Counted from the first letter of the stretch, positions 44,361-53,630 are shown. The stretch is DNA of 64,000 nucleotides from Leifsonia aquatica (GCF_014190775.1 NZ_JACHVP010000003.1:186001-250000), one strand, 5' to 3'. Notes: generated by a model from the letters alone, not told the origin. Program-made: numbers and translations.

Positions 44361-45716
44361 ATGTTCGCGATCGTCAACGCGCTCACGCTGGTCCTGAGCG
44401 TCATGTTCGTCACCTACGTGTTTCTCATCCTGGTCCCCTTTCTGCGCCATGCGCCGGTGAAGGAAGGCTCTGTGGAACAGTTCGGATGGCACTTCTTCAT
44501 CCCGTGCCGCGATGAAGCCGCCGTCATCGAAGCAACGATCTCGCGCGCACGCGAGACTTTTCCCGAGGCCCACGTGTGGGTCATCGACGACGACAGCGAC
44601 GACGACACTCTGTCCATCGCGCAGTCGTTCGAGCGTCTCGACGACCATGTCCACGTCGTCTCGCGCCGACGCCCGGATGCCCGGTTCGGCAAGGGGGCGG
44701 CGCTCAACGCCGCGTACCGCCAGTTCGACGAGTGGCTGCCGGCGGACGCGGACAGGAGCCGCATCATCGTCAACGTCGTCGACGCCGACGGCGAGCTGGC
44801 CGAGAACGCCCTGCGCTCGGTCGCGTCCGACACGGTGTTCGGAGACCCCGCAGTGGGAGCGGCCCAGATCTCGGTGTGGATGAAGAATCGCGACGATCCC
44901 GAGCCGTTGCCGGGGCGCGGGTATCTGCCGAACCTCTTCGCTCGCCTGCTCGTGCGCGTGCAGGACATCGAATTCCGCACCTCGATCGCGGGCATGCAGT
45001 CGTTGCGGGCCCGGACAGGGACCGTCGCCCTGGGCGGGAACGGTCAGTTCACGCGGCTGTCCATCCTGGACGAGATCGACCGGGAGTACGGCGACCCCTG
45101 GCACGGCTCGCTGCTCGAGGACTACGAACTCGGAGTCCACGTGCTTCTGGCCGGTGCTGCGACGAGACACGTCTACGACACTCACGTGTCGCAGGAAGGC
45201 CTTCCCTCGTTCAAACGACTGGTGACGCAGCGGACGCGCTGGGCGCAAGGGAACATCGACTGCGTGCGCTACATCCCGAAGATCCTCCGGAGCCCGCACA
45301 TCGACGCGGCGGGCGTGCTCGAAAGCTGCTACTACCTCGTGCTCCCGTTCCTGCAACTGCTGGGCATGATCGCGTTCCTTCTCGTCGGTGGTGCGACGAT
45401 CGCGAAGGCCGCGAGCGATCCGGCCGCGTTCGCCGAGTATCTCGGGCAGGGGTGGGCGACGCTCATGCTGTTCGCCGTCTTCGCGATCGCCCCGTTCGCG
45501 TTGTGGGGTCCGGTCTACCGGTGGCGATGCGAGCCGCAGATCTCTCCGCCCGTGGCTGTCGGCTACGGCTTGGCCCTCTGGCTGTACATCTACTACATGT
45601 ATTTGGTGATCCCGCGCGCCTTCTACCGTTCCATCCGCGGCAAGCGCGGGTGGGCGAAGACGCGGCGGAACGCCGAAGGTCACGCGAAGGGTGCGAAAAT
45701 TGCACTCGAAGAGTAA
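44361..45716 (+). CDS. Processive family 2 glycosyltransferase (polysaccharide synthase type)
   Basis: 451 aa. One N-terminal helix (about 5-28), a GT-A catalytic domain, and about four C-terminal helices from residue 310. All motifs of processive synthases such as BcsA and hyaluronan synthase are present: D76DDSDD, the D141-A-D143 triad, GGNGQF near 225, LLEDYELG (acceptor-base Asp254) and Q290RTRW294. It should polymerise a sugar chain from UDP-sugar and thread it across the membrane. Position between the mini-substrate and the exosortase suggests that the chain or its product is joined to the small protein; that is inference. The downstream gene overlaps its end by 26 bp. Confidence 0.92.
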   Translation: MFAIVNALTLVLSVMFVTYVFLILVPFLRHAPVKEGSVEQFGWHFFIPCRDEAAVIEATISRARETFPEAHVWVIDDDSDDDTLSIAQSFERLDDHVHVVSRRRPDARFGKGAALNAAYRQFDEWLPADADRSRIIVNVVDADGELAENALRSVASDTVFGDPAVGAAQISVWMKNRDDPEPLPGRGYLPNLFARLLVRVQDIEFRTSIAGMQSLRARTGTVALGGNGQFTRLSILDEIDREYGDPWHGSLLEDYELGVHVLLAGAATRHVYDTHVSQEGLPSFKRLVTQRTRWAQGNIDCVRYIPKILRSPHIDAAGVLESCYYLVLPFLQLLGMIAFLLVGGATIAKAASDPAAFAEYLGQGWATLMLFAVFAIAPFALWGPVYRWRCEPQISPPVAVGYGLALWLYIYYMYLVIPRAFYRSIRGKRGWAKTRRNAEGHAKGAKIALEE

Positions 45717-46404
45717 ACGGCACGTCGGACGGCTCGGCATCGTCGGCTGGTCTCTCGCGACACTGGCCTGGGACGTCGTCCTCGTCATCGTCGGTGCCGA
45801 CATCCTGTGGCTCAACGGCGGGGTGACCGTGAGCACCGGCCCGCTCCTCGGGCTCGTTCTGTTCGTCGCGGCCCTTTCCGCGTGCTTGTTCGCGCGGGGT
45901 GTGTTTCCCGGCCGGCCGGCCGGCCCGGACTTCTCGAGCGCTTCGATCGCCTTCGAGCGGAACCTCGTCATCGGAGACGCGATCCTGCTTGCCGGGGCCG
46001 TCACCGCATGGATCGTGTCGTCCTCCTACTTCGTCGGCTGGATCGCCGTCTTCGGCGCGTCTCTCTACTTCACCGGCCTGGTGATCCAGCTCCTCACCGA
46101 TGTTCTGACCGGTCGTGCGGCGCAGCGCACCACCGGGCGAAGAGAACGGAGGCGGCCGGTGCGCGCGTCGCTCGAATTCGCGCGCTTGCTCGCCATCGGG
46201 TGGGCAATCGTCGTGTTCCTGATCTTGGAACCCGTTCACCAGTGGCGCGAGCTGCTGCTGAACCCGCTCACCGTGATGCTGGTCCTCGCCATCGGCATCC
46301 ACGACGTCTTCATCCGTTTGTTCGTGCTCCGTGCCGAGCCGGCGAGAGGAGAACGACCGAGCGCCACCCTTCGAACCCGAGAAAGAGGCCAACTATGGCT
46401 GTGA
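45691..46404 (+). CDS. Polytopic membrane protein of the exosortase locus
   Basis: Up to 237 aa from the GTG at 45691 (AAGG abuts it); a TTG at 45700 has better spacing and is an alternative. About six hydrophobic segments: VGWSLATLAWDVVLVIVGAD, GPLLGLVLFVAALSACLFAR, then a long cytoplasmic loop, FVGWIAVFGASLYFTGLVI, LLAIGWAIVVFLILEP and PLTVMLVLAIGIHDVFIRL. A basic loop (TTGRRERRRPVR) separates the halves. I recognise no family. It overlaps both neighbours (26 bp and 10 bp), so the four genes form one tightly coupled unit. It could be a flippase, a scaffold or a chain-modifying enzyme. Confidence 0.85.
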   Translation: MRKLHSKSKRHVGRLGIVGWSLATLAWDVVLVIVGADILWLNGGVTVSTGPLLGLVLFVAALSACLFARGVFPGRPAGPDFSSASIAFERNLVIGDAILLAGAVTAWIVSSSYFVGWIAVFGASLYFTGLVIQLLTDVLTGRAAQRTTGRRERRRPVRASLEFARLLAIGWAIVVFLILEPVHQWRELLLNPLTVMLVLAIGIHDVFIRLFVLRAEPARGERPSATLRTRERGQLWL

Positions 46405-46994
46405 CCCCGATCGCCCCAGACGATCTCGAATCCACACCCGGAGCCGCACCCGCGCGCAGACATGGCTGGGTGACCCGCGGTGTGAGTGCGGCTGTACTGC
46501 TCGCGATCGCCGTGGCGTTGGTCCTGCTCAACCACCCGGCCCGCCAGCTGGAGGCCGAACTGGCGGCCTGGGCGGCCGCTCACACCTTCGCGGACGGGGC
46601 GGCGACGGGATTCAGCAGCGGGTCGCCGATGTTCGCGTTCGGAGTGGACGGCGAGTGGCGCGCCCTCCGGATCACGACGGAGTGCGCGATCTCCTTCGTC
46701 ATCGCACCGTTCCTGGTGATGTTCGCCGCGTTCACGCTCGTCCAGCGATTCCGCCTGCTGAGAATCGCGATCGCCGTGTCGGTGTCCGTCATCCTCTTCG
46801 TCCTGCTCAATCAGATCCGGTTCCTGGTGATCGCGATCGCTTTCGCCGACGGCGGACACAAGGGCTACAGCATCGCGCACTCGCTCGTCGGGAGCATCAT
46901 CATGTTCGTCGGCATCGCCGCGATCGTCGTCATGTCACTGTTCATCGTCGCCGGGCGCCGGCGCCGCCGCGTCGTCCGTCAGCGGAGGCACTGA
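46395..46994 (+). CDS. Exosortase/archaeosortase family transpeptidase-like protein
   Basis: 199 aa. Four or five hydrophobic helices carry the family's invariant triad: Cys97 in ITTECAISFVIAPF, Arg142 in LLNQIRFLVIA, and His162 in GYSIAHSLVGS. These map to the catalytic Cys, Arg and His of XrtA and ArtA, which cut PEP-CTERM or PGF-CTERM proteins at the membrane and pass them to a new anchor. AGAGG lies before the ATG at 46395. The proline-rich N-terminus is cytoplasmic and the tail is RRRRR. In Firmicutes the XrtG type is also found beside a family 2 glycosyltransferase; I cannot tell by eye whether this is the same subfamily. Family membership is well supported, the substrate is inferred. 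Confidence 0.88.
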   Translation: MAVTPIAPDDLESTPGAAPARRHGWVTRGVSAAVLLAIAVALVLLNHPARQLEAELAAWAAAHTFADGAATGFSSGSPMFAFGVDGEWRALRITTECAISFVIAPFLVMFAAFTLVQRFRLLRIAIAVSVSVILFVLLNQIRFLVIAIAFADGGHKGYSIAHSLVGSIIMFVGIAAIVVMSLFIVAGRRRRRVVRQRRH

Positions 46995-47036
46995 GCGCGG
47001 TCGATGCGCGCCGGGCGCGCGCCGTATCTCCGCCGC

Positions 47037-48011
47037 TCAGGAAACGGGCACCGCCTGCGCCTCGCGCTGCGCGAAGGCGGCGCGGTACCGGGTGGGCGGC
47101 ACGCCGACCTCCTGGTCGAAGTGGTGGCGAAGGAGGGTGGCGCTGCCGAAGCCGCAGCGGCGGGCGACCTCGTCGATCGGGAGATCGGTGGTCTCGAGCA
47201 GCAGCCTTGCGTGCAGCACCCGCTGCGTGGTGAGCCACTGCATCGGCGAGACGCCGGTCTCCGCCACGAACTTGCGCGAGAAACTGCGGGTGGACATGTG
47301 GGTGCGGGCAGCGAGCCCGCTGACGGTGTGGTTCTCGTCGAGACGATCGGTCAGGTAGTCGATCAGCTCGCTGAAGGTGTCGTCCTCGCAGTCGGAGACC
47401 GGCTTGTCGATGTATTGGCGCTGACCGCCGTCGCGCTGGGGAGGCACGACCATGTTGCGTGCGATCGCGTTGGCGGCGGCGCTGCCGAGCTCGCGGCGCA
47501 CGAGGTGCAGGCACGCGTCGATGCCGGCGGAGGTGCCGGCGCTGGTGATCACGTCGCCGTCGTCGATGAAGAGCACGTCGGGGTTGACGCGGGCGTTCGG
47601 GAAGCGGCGCTGCAGCGCGTCCGCGTAGCGCCAGTGGGTCGTGCACTCGCGGCCGTCGAGCAGGCCGGCCTCGCCGAGTACGAAGGCGCCAGAGCAGACG
47701 CTGAGCAGAGTGGCGCCGCGCGCGGAGGCACGGCGCAGCGCGTCGAGCAGCTCCTCGGGGTAGCTGTCGCGGATGTCGGCCGCGGGCACGGCGATGAGGT
47801 CGGCATCCTCCATCGCGCTCAGATCGTAGGGCGCGATCAGCCGCACGCCGTTGCGACCTGCGAGGGGCTCGGCGGGGTCGATCGTGCACACGCGGAAGTC
47901 GAACGGCTCGAGTCCGGCGTAGGTGCGGTCGAGGCCGAACACCTCGCACACGACCCCGAACTCGAACATGGCGAACTCGTCGATGAGCGGCACCGCGACG
48001 GATTTCAACAT
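47037..48011 (-). CDS. GlxA-type AraC regulator with DJ-1/PfpI domain
   Basis: 324 aa from the ATG at 48011 (GAGGGA upstream). Residues 1-175 are a DJ-1/PfpI class I amidotransferase-like domain with the elbow SVCSGAFVLGEAG and a TTHW motif; residues 215-315 form an AraC double HTH (HMSTRSFSRKFVAETGVSPM; EVARRCGFGSATLLRHHFD). Such proteins act as metabolite-sensing activators. It diverges from a 72-aa gene 85 bp away, a likely target or autoregulatory site. Regulated genes are unknown. Confidence 0.92.
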   Translation of the reverse strand: MLKSVAVPLIDEFAMFEFGVVCEVFGLDRTYAGLEPFDFRVCTIDPAEPLAGRNGVRLIAPYDLSAMEDADLIAVPAADIRDSYPEELLDALRRASARGATLLSVCSGAFVLGEAGLLDGRECTTHWRYADALQRRFPNARVNPDVLFIDDGDVITSAGTSAGIDACLHLVRRELGSAAANAIARNMVVPPQRDGGQRQYIDKPVSDCEDDTFSELIDYLTDRLDENHTVSGLAARTHMSTRSFSRKFVAETGVSPMQWLTTQRVLHARLLLETTDLPIDEVARRCGFGSATLLRHHFDQEVGVPPTRYRAAFAQREAQAVPVS

Positions 48012-48096
48012 TCCCTCATGATACTGGCCGTATCTTTGCGAAGATAGACCCAGAGCCATCTCGTGGCCGTTTCTTTACGCTCGTAACGTCTATGTC

Positions 48097-48315
48097 ATGG
48101 CTACTACGACATGGACATCGGGCATCGACCACGGCTGGATCGCCCATCCGGCCCGCACCGTGGACGGCGGGGAGCAGCCGCGCCGTCGGCGCTTCGTGCT
48201 GAGCGACTGGTTCGCCGCGGCGATCGCCGCGCGAGGCGGCACCCCCTCCCGCGAGACCGAGCGTGCGCTCTCGGACCTGCGCGCCGCCCACGACATCCAG
48301 GACCCGCGCCGCTGA
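48097..48315 (+). CDS. 72-aa conserved-looking small protein
   Basis: Starts MATTTWTSGIDHGWIAHPAR and ends DLRAAHDIQDPRR. No signal or membrane segment; Arg/Ala-rich with a short amphipathic helix (LSDWFAAAIAARGG). Nearly every codon ends in G or C after the first five, so it is almost certainly translated. It is 32 bp before the HAD gene and divergent from the GlxA regulator. No function recognised. Confidence 0.72.
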   Translation: MATTTWTSGIDHGWIAHPARTVDGGEQPRRRRFVLSDWFAAAIAARGGTPSRETERALSDLRAAHDIQDPRR

Positions 48316-48347
48316 TCCCGTTCACGCCCGGCCCCTAGGGTGAAGGG

Positions 48348-49001
48348 ATGGATGTGACAGCGCGTGGATTCCTCTTCGACATGGACGGCACCCTCGTCGA
48401 CTCGACGCCAGTCGTCGAGCATGTGTGGGGCGAGTTCAGCGCGACGCACGGCCTCGACGCGGCCGGCGTGCTCGAGTACGCGCACGGCCGGCCGGCCCCC
48501 TCTACGGTGGCGCACTTCCTCCCGCAGTACTCCGCCGAAGAGCGCGAGCGCATGACCGACCGCCTCCTGGAGGAGGAGGTCACCCGCACCGACGGCATCG
48601 TCGAGATCCCCGGCGCCGCCGCGCTGATCGCGGCGTTGACCGACGCGGGCGCTCCCGTCGCCCTGGTCACGAGCGCCCCGCGCGCGCTGGCGGTGGCCCG
48701 CATGGAGGCCGCGGGCATCCCACTCCCGGCCGTCGTCGTGACGCCCGCCGACGTCGAGCACGGCAAGCCCGCTCCCGACCCGTACCTGCTCGGTGCGCGG
48801 AGGCTGGGTGTGCCGATCGCGGACTGCCTGGTCTTCGAAGACGTCGAAGCGGGCCTCCGCGCCGGCATCGACGCGGGCGCCCGCACGGTCGTCGTCGGGT
48901 CGTACGCGTCGGCGACGACCGAGGGGCTCACGCGCCTCCCAGACCACACCGGTGTCGCGGTGACCTGCGTCGGCGACGCGTTCCGCCTCCGCACCGCGTA
49001 G
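48348..49001 (+). CDS. HAD family phosphatase (sugar-phosphatase like)
   Basis: 217 aa. HAD motif I FDMDGTLVDS (two catalytic Asp), motif II VTSAPRAL, motif III Lys in HGKPAPDPYLLGARRLGV, motif IV VFEDVEAGLRAGIDAGA. It is of the beta-phosphoglucomutase/GS1/DOG type with a four-helix cap between about residues 15 and 80, which act on small sugar phosphates. The specific substrate cannot be read. A family B hairpin starts nine bases after the stop. Confidence 0.92.
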   Translation: MDVTARGFLFDMDGTLVDSTPVVEHVWGEFSATHGLDAAGVLEYAHGRPAPSTVAHFLPQYSAEERERMTDRLLEEEVTRTDGIVEIPGAAALIAALTDAGAPVALVTSAPRALAVARMEAAGIPLPAVVVTPADVEHGKPAPDPYLLGARRLGVPIADCLVFEDVEAGLRAGIDAGARTVVVGSYASATTEGLTRLPDHTGVAVTCVGDAFRLRTA

Positions 49002-49010
49002 ATCGGGCCG

Positions 49011-49070
49011 CACATTCGGCACGAATGTCGCGAATGGTGCGCGCCTTCTCGACATTCAGCACGAATGTCG
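49011..49070. repeat. Gene-end hairpin repeat, family B copy 2
   Basis: CACATTCGGCACGAATGTCG at 49011-49030, a 19-nt loop, and CGACATTC...ACGAATGTCG at 49050-49070. It matches the 13349-13407 element in arm sequence (a few changes) and in loop length exactly. It lies between the HAD gene stop and the aldo/keto reductase start. Confidence 0.8.
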
Positions 49071-49127
49071 TGGCGACGCTGGCGCCGGAAAAGCACGGTG
49101 GGACCGGTCCCGCGAAGTTGCTAGGTT

Positions 49128-50135
<1,008 letters not shown>

Positions 50136-50174
50136 CCTCCCGCGGTCCGCCACGGCGAAAAGCGGCACGAATCA

Positions 50175-50207
50175 CGCCGAGGCGGCGGACAATCCGCCGC
50201 CTCGGCG
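50175..50207. terminator. Bidirectional hairpin terminator
   Basis: CGCCGAGGCGGCGGA (50175-50189) and its exact complement (50193-50207) form a 15-bp stem with a 3-nt loop, between convergent genes. No T run follows. Confidence 0.75.
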
Positions 50208-50228
50208 CGCTCGGAAGGCTCGGGAGGC

Positions 50229-50594
50229 TCAGAAGGCGAACAGCTGCCCGAGCACGACGAGCAGGATCAGCAGGATCACCACGACCGCACCGATGACCGT
50301 GAGGGTACGCACCGAGAGCTTCGCGATCCCGTACCCGACGATGAACGGCAGCGCCAGGCAGGCGAGCGCGAGCACCCACCAGAACGCCTGGAAGCCGAAC
50401 TGCGACGCCGACTCCAGCCGTCCGCCGAACAAGCGCTGCGTGGCGGGGTGCGTCGCGAACGCGATGCTGGCCGACAGCGGGTACGCGATCAGGACGGCCG
50501 TGATCAGGCCGGCCAGCGCGCCCCACAGCCCGCGGTGATCGCGGATCTCGAGAGTGGTCTCCGGATGCGGCCCCTGGCGGCTCTTCGTGCTCAT
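50229..50594 (-). CDS. Small three-helix membrane protein
   Basis: 121 aa from the ATG at 50594 (another ATG at 50606 is possible; neither has a clear ribosome site). A hydrophilic N-terminus (STKSRQGPHPETTLEIRDHR) precedes three helices: LWGALAGLITAVLIAYPLSA, FQAFWWVLALACLALPFIVG and LTVIGAVVVILLILLVVLGQ. It ends at GQLFAF. No family recognised. Confidence 0.72.
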   Translation of the reverse strand: MSTKSRQGPHPETTLEIRDHRGLWGALAGLITAVLIAYPLSASIAFATHPATQRLFGGRLESASQFGFQAFWWVLALACLALPFIVGYGIAKLSVRTLTVIGAVVVILLILLVVLGQLFAF

Positions 50595-50746
50595 GCGGCA
50601 CAGCATATCCAGCAGGCCCAGCGGTGACGAGAGGGCATCTCAGGTTGACTGCACCGTCTACTCCACCGTTACCCTGGAGGGGTCAGCCGGTTCGTGCAGT
50701 GCGCGCTAGGGGGCGTCTCGAACGGACCGGTGGCTTACCCGAATGC

Positions 50747-50779
50747 CCGTATGGGGGTGGTCCTTCCACTCCCATACGG
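50747..50779. terminator. Hairpin downstream of the GNAT/MDR operon
   Basis: CCGTATGGGGGTGG (50747-50760) pairs with CCACTCCCATACGG (50766-50779) at 13 of 14 positions around a 5-nt loop. It lies 12 bp after the minus-strand oxidoreductase stop (50792). The surrounding 50607-50791 interval holds no other recognisable feature. Confidence 0.7.
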
Positions 50780-50791
50780 CCGCGGGTGGGC

Positions 50792-51781
50792 TCAGACCGC
50801 GAGCACGACCTTCCGCCCGGGCTCGATCCGCTCCGCCGCGCGGTCCGCCTCCCACAGGTCGTCGAACGCGAAGACCTCCGGCGCGGCGACCCGGAGCCGC
50901 CCGTCGTCGATCGCGGCGAGCAGGCCGCCCAGCAGGGCGCGGTACTGCGGCCGCTTCGTGAGCACGAAGTACGGGACACTGCAGACGCGCTCGCGGGGAT
51001 GCCCGCGCCGCCGCCCGGCCGCCTCCGCGGAGCCGCGCAGGGAGTCGGCGCGTTCGTGTCCGGCGCGGCCGGCGAAGGCGGTGTGCACGAGGATGCCGTC
51101 CGGTGCGAGCGTCTGGCGCACCTGGGGTGCGCCGGTGTGGTCGATGGCGGCGTCGAAGGGGCCGCCCGCCGCGCGGCGCGCCTGCCCCATCCAGTCGGCC
51201 CCGCGGTAGTCGACGACGGGGATGCCGAACCCCTCCGCGAAGGCGCGGGTGCGCGAGGACGCGGTGCCGACGACCGTACGGCCCTCCTGCGTCGCGAGCT
51301 GCACGGCGATCGATCCGACGGCTCCGGAGGCGCCCTGCACGAGCACGCGCCGGGCATCGCCCGTCATGCGCAGTGCGAGACCGGCGGTGACGGCGTCGAG
51401 CGGGGCGGTCGCCGCGGCGGCGGAGTCGAGACCGTCCGGCACGGCGACGAGGAAGGTCGGCGACAGCACGAGCCGGGTCGCGTGCGAACCCATCCGGGGC
51501 AGCACGCCGGCGACCCGCGCACCGGTGCGGAGGCCGAGGGCGACCGAGACGGCCGACTCCGTCTCCAGGACGCCGACGAAGTCGTAGCCGGGCGTGAATC
51601 CGGGGAGCGGCTGGAAGACGTAGCCGCCGCGGCGCGCGAGCACGTCGGTCGTGCCGACGGAGGCGTGCGTCACCCGCACGACGACCTCGTTGCCGCGGGG
51701 AGGGCGGAGCGACTGCTCCGCCAGCACCAGGGAGGTGGAGTCGCCGAACCGCGAGACCAGGACCGCTCGTCTGTCCGCCAT
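50792..51781 (-). CDS. Medium-chain NADPH oxidoreductase, zinc-free
   Basis: 329 aa from the ATG at 51781. GroES-like N-terminal domain (NEVVVRVTHASVGTTDVLAR) and Rossmann fold with VLVQGASGAVGSIAVQLATQ. The usual DxxN/Y nicotinamide-contact pattern is present and structural zinc cysteines are absent, so it belongs to the quinone-oxidoreductase side of the MDR superfamily. It starts eight bases after the GNAT stop and forms an operon with it. Confidence 0.88.
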   Translation of the reverse strand: MADRRAVLVSRFGDSTSLVLAEQSLRPPRGNEVVVRVTHASVGTTDVLARRGGYVFQPLPGFTPGYDFVGVLETESAVSVALGLRTGARVAGVLPRMGSHATRLVLSPTFLVAVPDGLDSAAAATAPLDAVTAGLALRMTGDARRVLVQGASGAVGSIAVQLATQEGRTVVGTASSRTRAFAEGFGIPVVDYRGADWMGQARRAAGGPFDAAIDHTGAPQVRQTLAPDGILVHTAFAGRAGHERADSLRGSAEAAGRRRGHPRERVCSVPYFVLTKRPQYRALLGGLLAAIDDGRLRVAAPEVFAFDDLWEADRAAERIEPGRKVVLAV

Positions 51782-51789
51782 CGTCGCGC

Positions 51790-52086
51790 TCAGCCCGCGC
51801 TGCGCTGCTGCAGCAGGCCGGCGCGCTCGGGGTGGTCGTCGAACCATTGGGCGACGTACCAGCACATCGGAACGATGGTCAGTCCGCCCGTGTGCGCGAT
51901 GTCGTCGACCGCGTACTCGACGAGCTGGGCTGCGTATCCGTTGCCGCGCTTCGCCGGGACGGTGAACGATCGGGTCAGCGAGATCGACCCGCCCAGGACG
52001 CGGTAATCGAGCACACCGACGAGCTCGCCGTCCATGTGCATCGCGTACCGGCTGGCGTCCGTCTCGTTGCTGAACTGGGTGACCAT
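51790..52086 (-). CDS. Short GNAT-fold N-acetyltransferase (YidJ/Gcn5-type)
   Basis: 98 aa from the ATG at 52086. Members of this compact family (about 90-100 aa) carry the acetyl-CoA loop as AKRGNGYAAQLVEYAVDDIA and end in a YVAQWFDDHPE block; both are here. The N-terminal strands are RYAMHMDGELVGVLDYRVLG. The acceptor is unknown. First gene of a two-gene operon with the oxidoreductase. Confidence 0.88.
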   Translation of the reverse strand: MVTQFSNETDASRYAMHMDGELVGVLDYRVLGGSISLTRSFTVPAKRGNGYAAQLVEYAVDDIAHTGGLTIVPMCWYVAQWFDDHPERAGLLQQRSAG

Positions 52087-52275
52087 GCGCCCATGGTACG
52101 ACCGTCGCCTCCGCGTGGGCCGCCCGTCGCGCGCCCGGGGCGACCGAGGTAGGGTGTCGATGTGGGACCCGACCCGCACCGGGGTTCCGCGCGCAGTCCG
52201 CGACCGAGTCACAGCAGGCCAGGCCGCAGGCGACGTCCGTCGCCCGCGACGACGCGACCTGATGGAGAACATCCC

Positions 52276-53076
52276 GTGACGCTCGCCCGCCCGACCGCCC
52301 GTTCGACCACCCAGCCGACTGCTCTCTCGCCCGCGCACGAGCGGCTGCTCGCCCAGGTGCCCGTCGGCGAACGCTCCGTCATCGAGACCGAGACGATCGC
52401 GTACGACCACGAAGGGCTGCCGCTCGAGGGCTACCTCGCCCGCGACGCGCAGGCCGACGAGCGACGGCCCGCCGTGCTGGTGCTCCACGACTGGCACGGC
52501 GTCGGCGACAACGTGCGGATGCGCGCCCAGATGCTCGCGCGCAGCGGCTACGTCGCGTTCGCCGCCGACCTCTACGGCGCCGACGTGCGGCCGGAGGGCG
52601 ATGCCGCCCGGGAGGTCGCCGGCACCTACTACCGCGATCTCGCGCTGCTGCGCGCCCGGGTCGCGGCCGGGTTCAGCTGGCTGCAGCAGCATCCCGCCGT
52701 CGACCCCGCCCGCCTCGCCGTGATCGGCTACTGCTTCGGCGGCACCGCCGCGCTCGAGTTCGCCCGCACCGGAGCGCCGGCGCGCGGCGTCGTCTCGTTC
52801 CACGGCGGCCTCATCGCCCACGACCCCTCCGACGCCGCCGCGATCGCCGCCTCCCTGCTGGTGCTCACGGGCGGGGACGACCCGGTCGTGCCCGACTCGG
52901 CGGTCGCGACTTTCCAGGACGAGTTGCGCGGCGCCCCACACGTGGACTGGCAGGTGACGACCTACTCGGGAGCGCCGCACGCGTTCACCATCCCGGGCCG
53001 CGACAGCTACCGGCCGGTCGCCGACGCCCGCAGCTGGCGCGCGCTGGTCTGCTTCCTCGACGAGGTGTTCGCCTGA
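52276..53076 (+). CDS. Dienelactone hydrolase family protein
   Basis: 266 aa from the GTG at 52276, eight bases after GGAG. An alpha/beta hydrolase using a Cys nucleophile: VIGYCFGGTAALEFAR is the elbow, LTGGDDPVVPD carries the Asp, and YSGAPHAFTIPG the His, as in carboxymethylenebutenolidase. An unusually long leader of about 45 residues precedes the fold. The last base of its TGA is the first base of the next gene's ATG, so the two are coupled. Confidence 0.9.
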   Translation: MTLARPTARSTTQPTALSPAHERLLAQVPVGERSVIETETIAYDHEGLPLEGYLARDAQADERRPAVLVLHDWHGVGDNVRMRAQMLARSGYVAFAADLYGADVRPEGDAAREVAGTYYRDLALLRARVAAGFSWLQQHPAVDPARLAVIGYCFGGTAALEFARTGAPARGVVSFHGGLIAHDPSDAAAIAASLLVLTGGDDPVVPDSAVATFQDELRGAPHVDWQVTTYSGAPHAFTIPGRDSYRPVADARSWRALVCFLDEVFA

Positions 53077-53474
53077 TGGAGCACCCGCTGCTGTTCGAGC
53101 CGGGCGACGAGCTGGTCGCCCGGGTGCGCGCCCGCAGCCTCCACCTCCCGGAGGCCGTCGAAATCCTCACGCACGGCCGCCCGGCGTTCAAGGCGGGGGA
53201 GAAGGGCCGCGTCTTCGCCCTCGTCGGCGCCATGATGGACCGCAGCGACTCCGTGGTCTTCAAGCCGGATCCGGCCGAGGATCCGGCGCTCCGGCAGGAC
53301 GCGCGCGTCTTCATCCCCAAGTACTGGGGCGCCAGTGGGTGGCTCGGGATCGACATCGACCGCGCATGGCCCGACGACGCCGACCAGTGGACCGAGATCG
53401 GTGAACTGATCGAGACCTCGTACCGGCAGGTCGCGCTCCGCCGCCAATTGGCGGTCTTGGATGCGGTCATGTAA
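53076..53474 (+). CDS. MmcQ/YjbR-like protein
   Basis: 132 aa, starting at the overlapping TGATG junction. Features such as HGRPAFKAGEKGRVFALVGA and VFIPKYWGASGWLGIDID, then TEIGELIETSYRQVALRR, match the CyaY-like MmcQ/YjbR family, soluble proteins with a double-wing fold suggested to bind DNA but without proven function. It is co-translated with the dienelactone hydrolase. The tRNA gene follows 36 bp later. Confidence 0.88.
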   Translation: MEHPLLFEPGDELVARVRARSLHLPEAVEILTHGRPAFKAGEKGRVFALVGAMMDRSDSVVFKPDPAEDPALRQDARVFIPKYWGASGWLGIDIDRAWPDDADQWTEIGELIETSYRQVALRRQLAVLDAVM

Positions 53475-53510
53475 GCTCTAATCCGGCCCGCGCGAGAGCG
53501 TGACGGTCAT

Positions 53511-53583
53511 GCGCCACTAGCTCAACGGATAGAGCATCTGACTACGGATCAGAAGGTTGGGGGTTCGAATCCCTCGTGGCGCA
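53511..53583 (+). tRNA. tRNA-Arg (anticodon ACG)
   Basis: 73 nt. Acceptor arms GCGCCAC (53511-53517) and GTGGCGC (53576-53582) pair fully, discriminator A at 53583. Anticodon stem TCTGA/TCAGA encloses loop CTACGGA, so the anticodon is ACG at 53544-53546. The T arm shows GGTTCGAATC. CCA is not encoded. This tRNA reads CGN Arg codons after A34 deamination. Confidence 0.97.
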
Positions 53584-53604
53584 CACTGGTTGAGACAGTA
53601 GGAG

Positions 53605-53630
53605 AAGCCCCGGTTCGCCGGGGCTTTCTT
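53605..53630 (+). terminator. tRNA terminator
   Basis: AAGCCCCGG (53605-53613), loop TTCG, CCGGGGCTT (53618-53626), then CTT. It lies 21 bp downstream of the tRNA. Confidence 0.93.
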
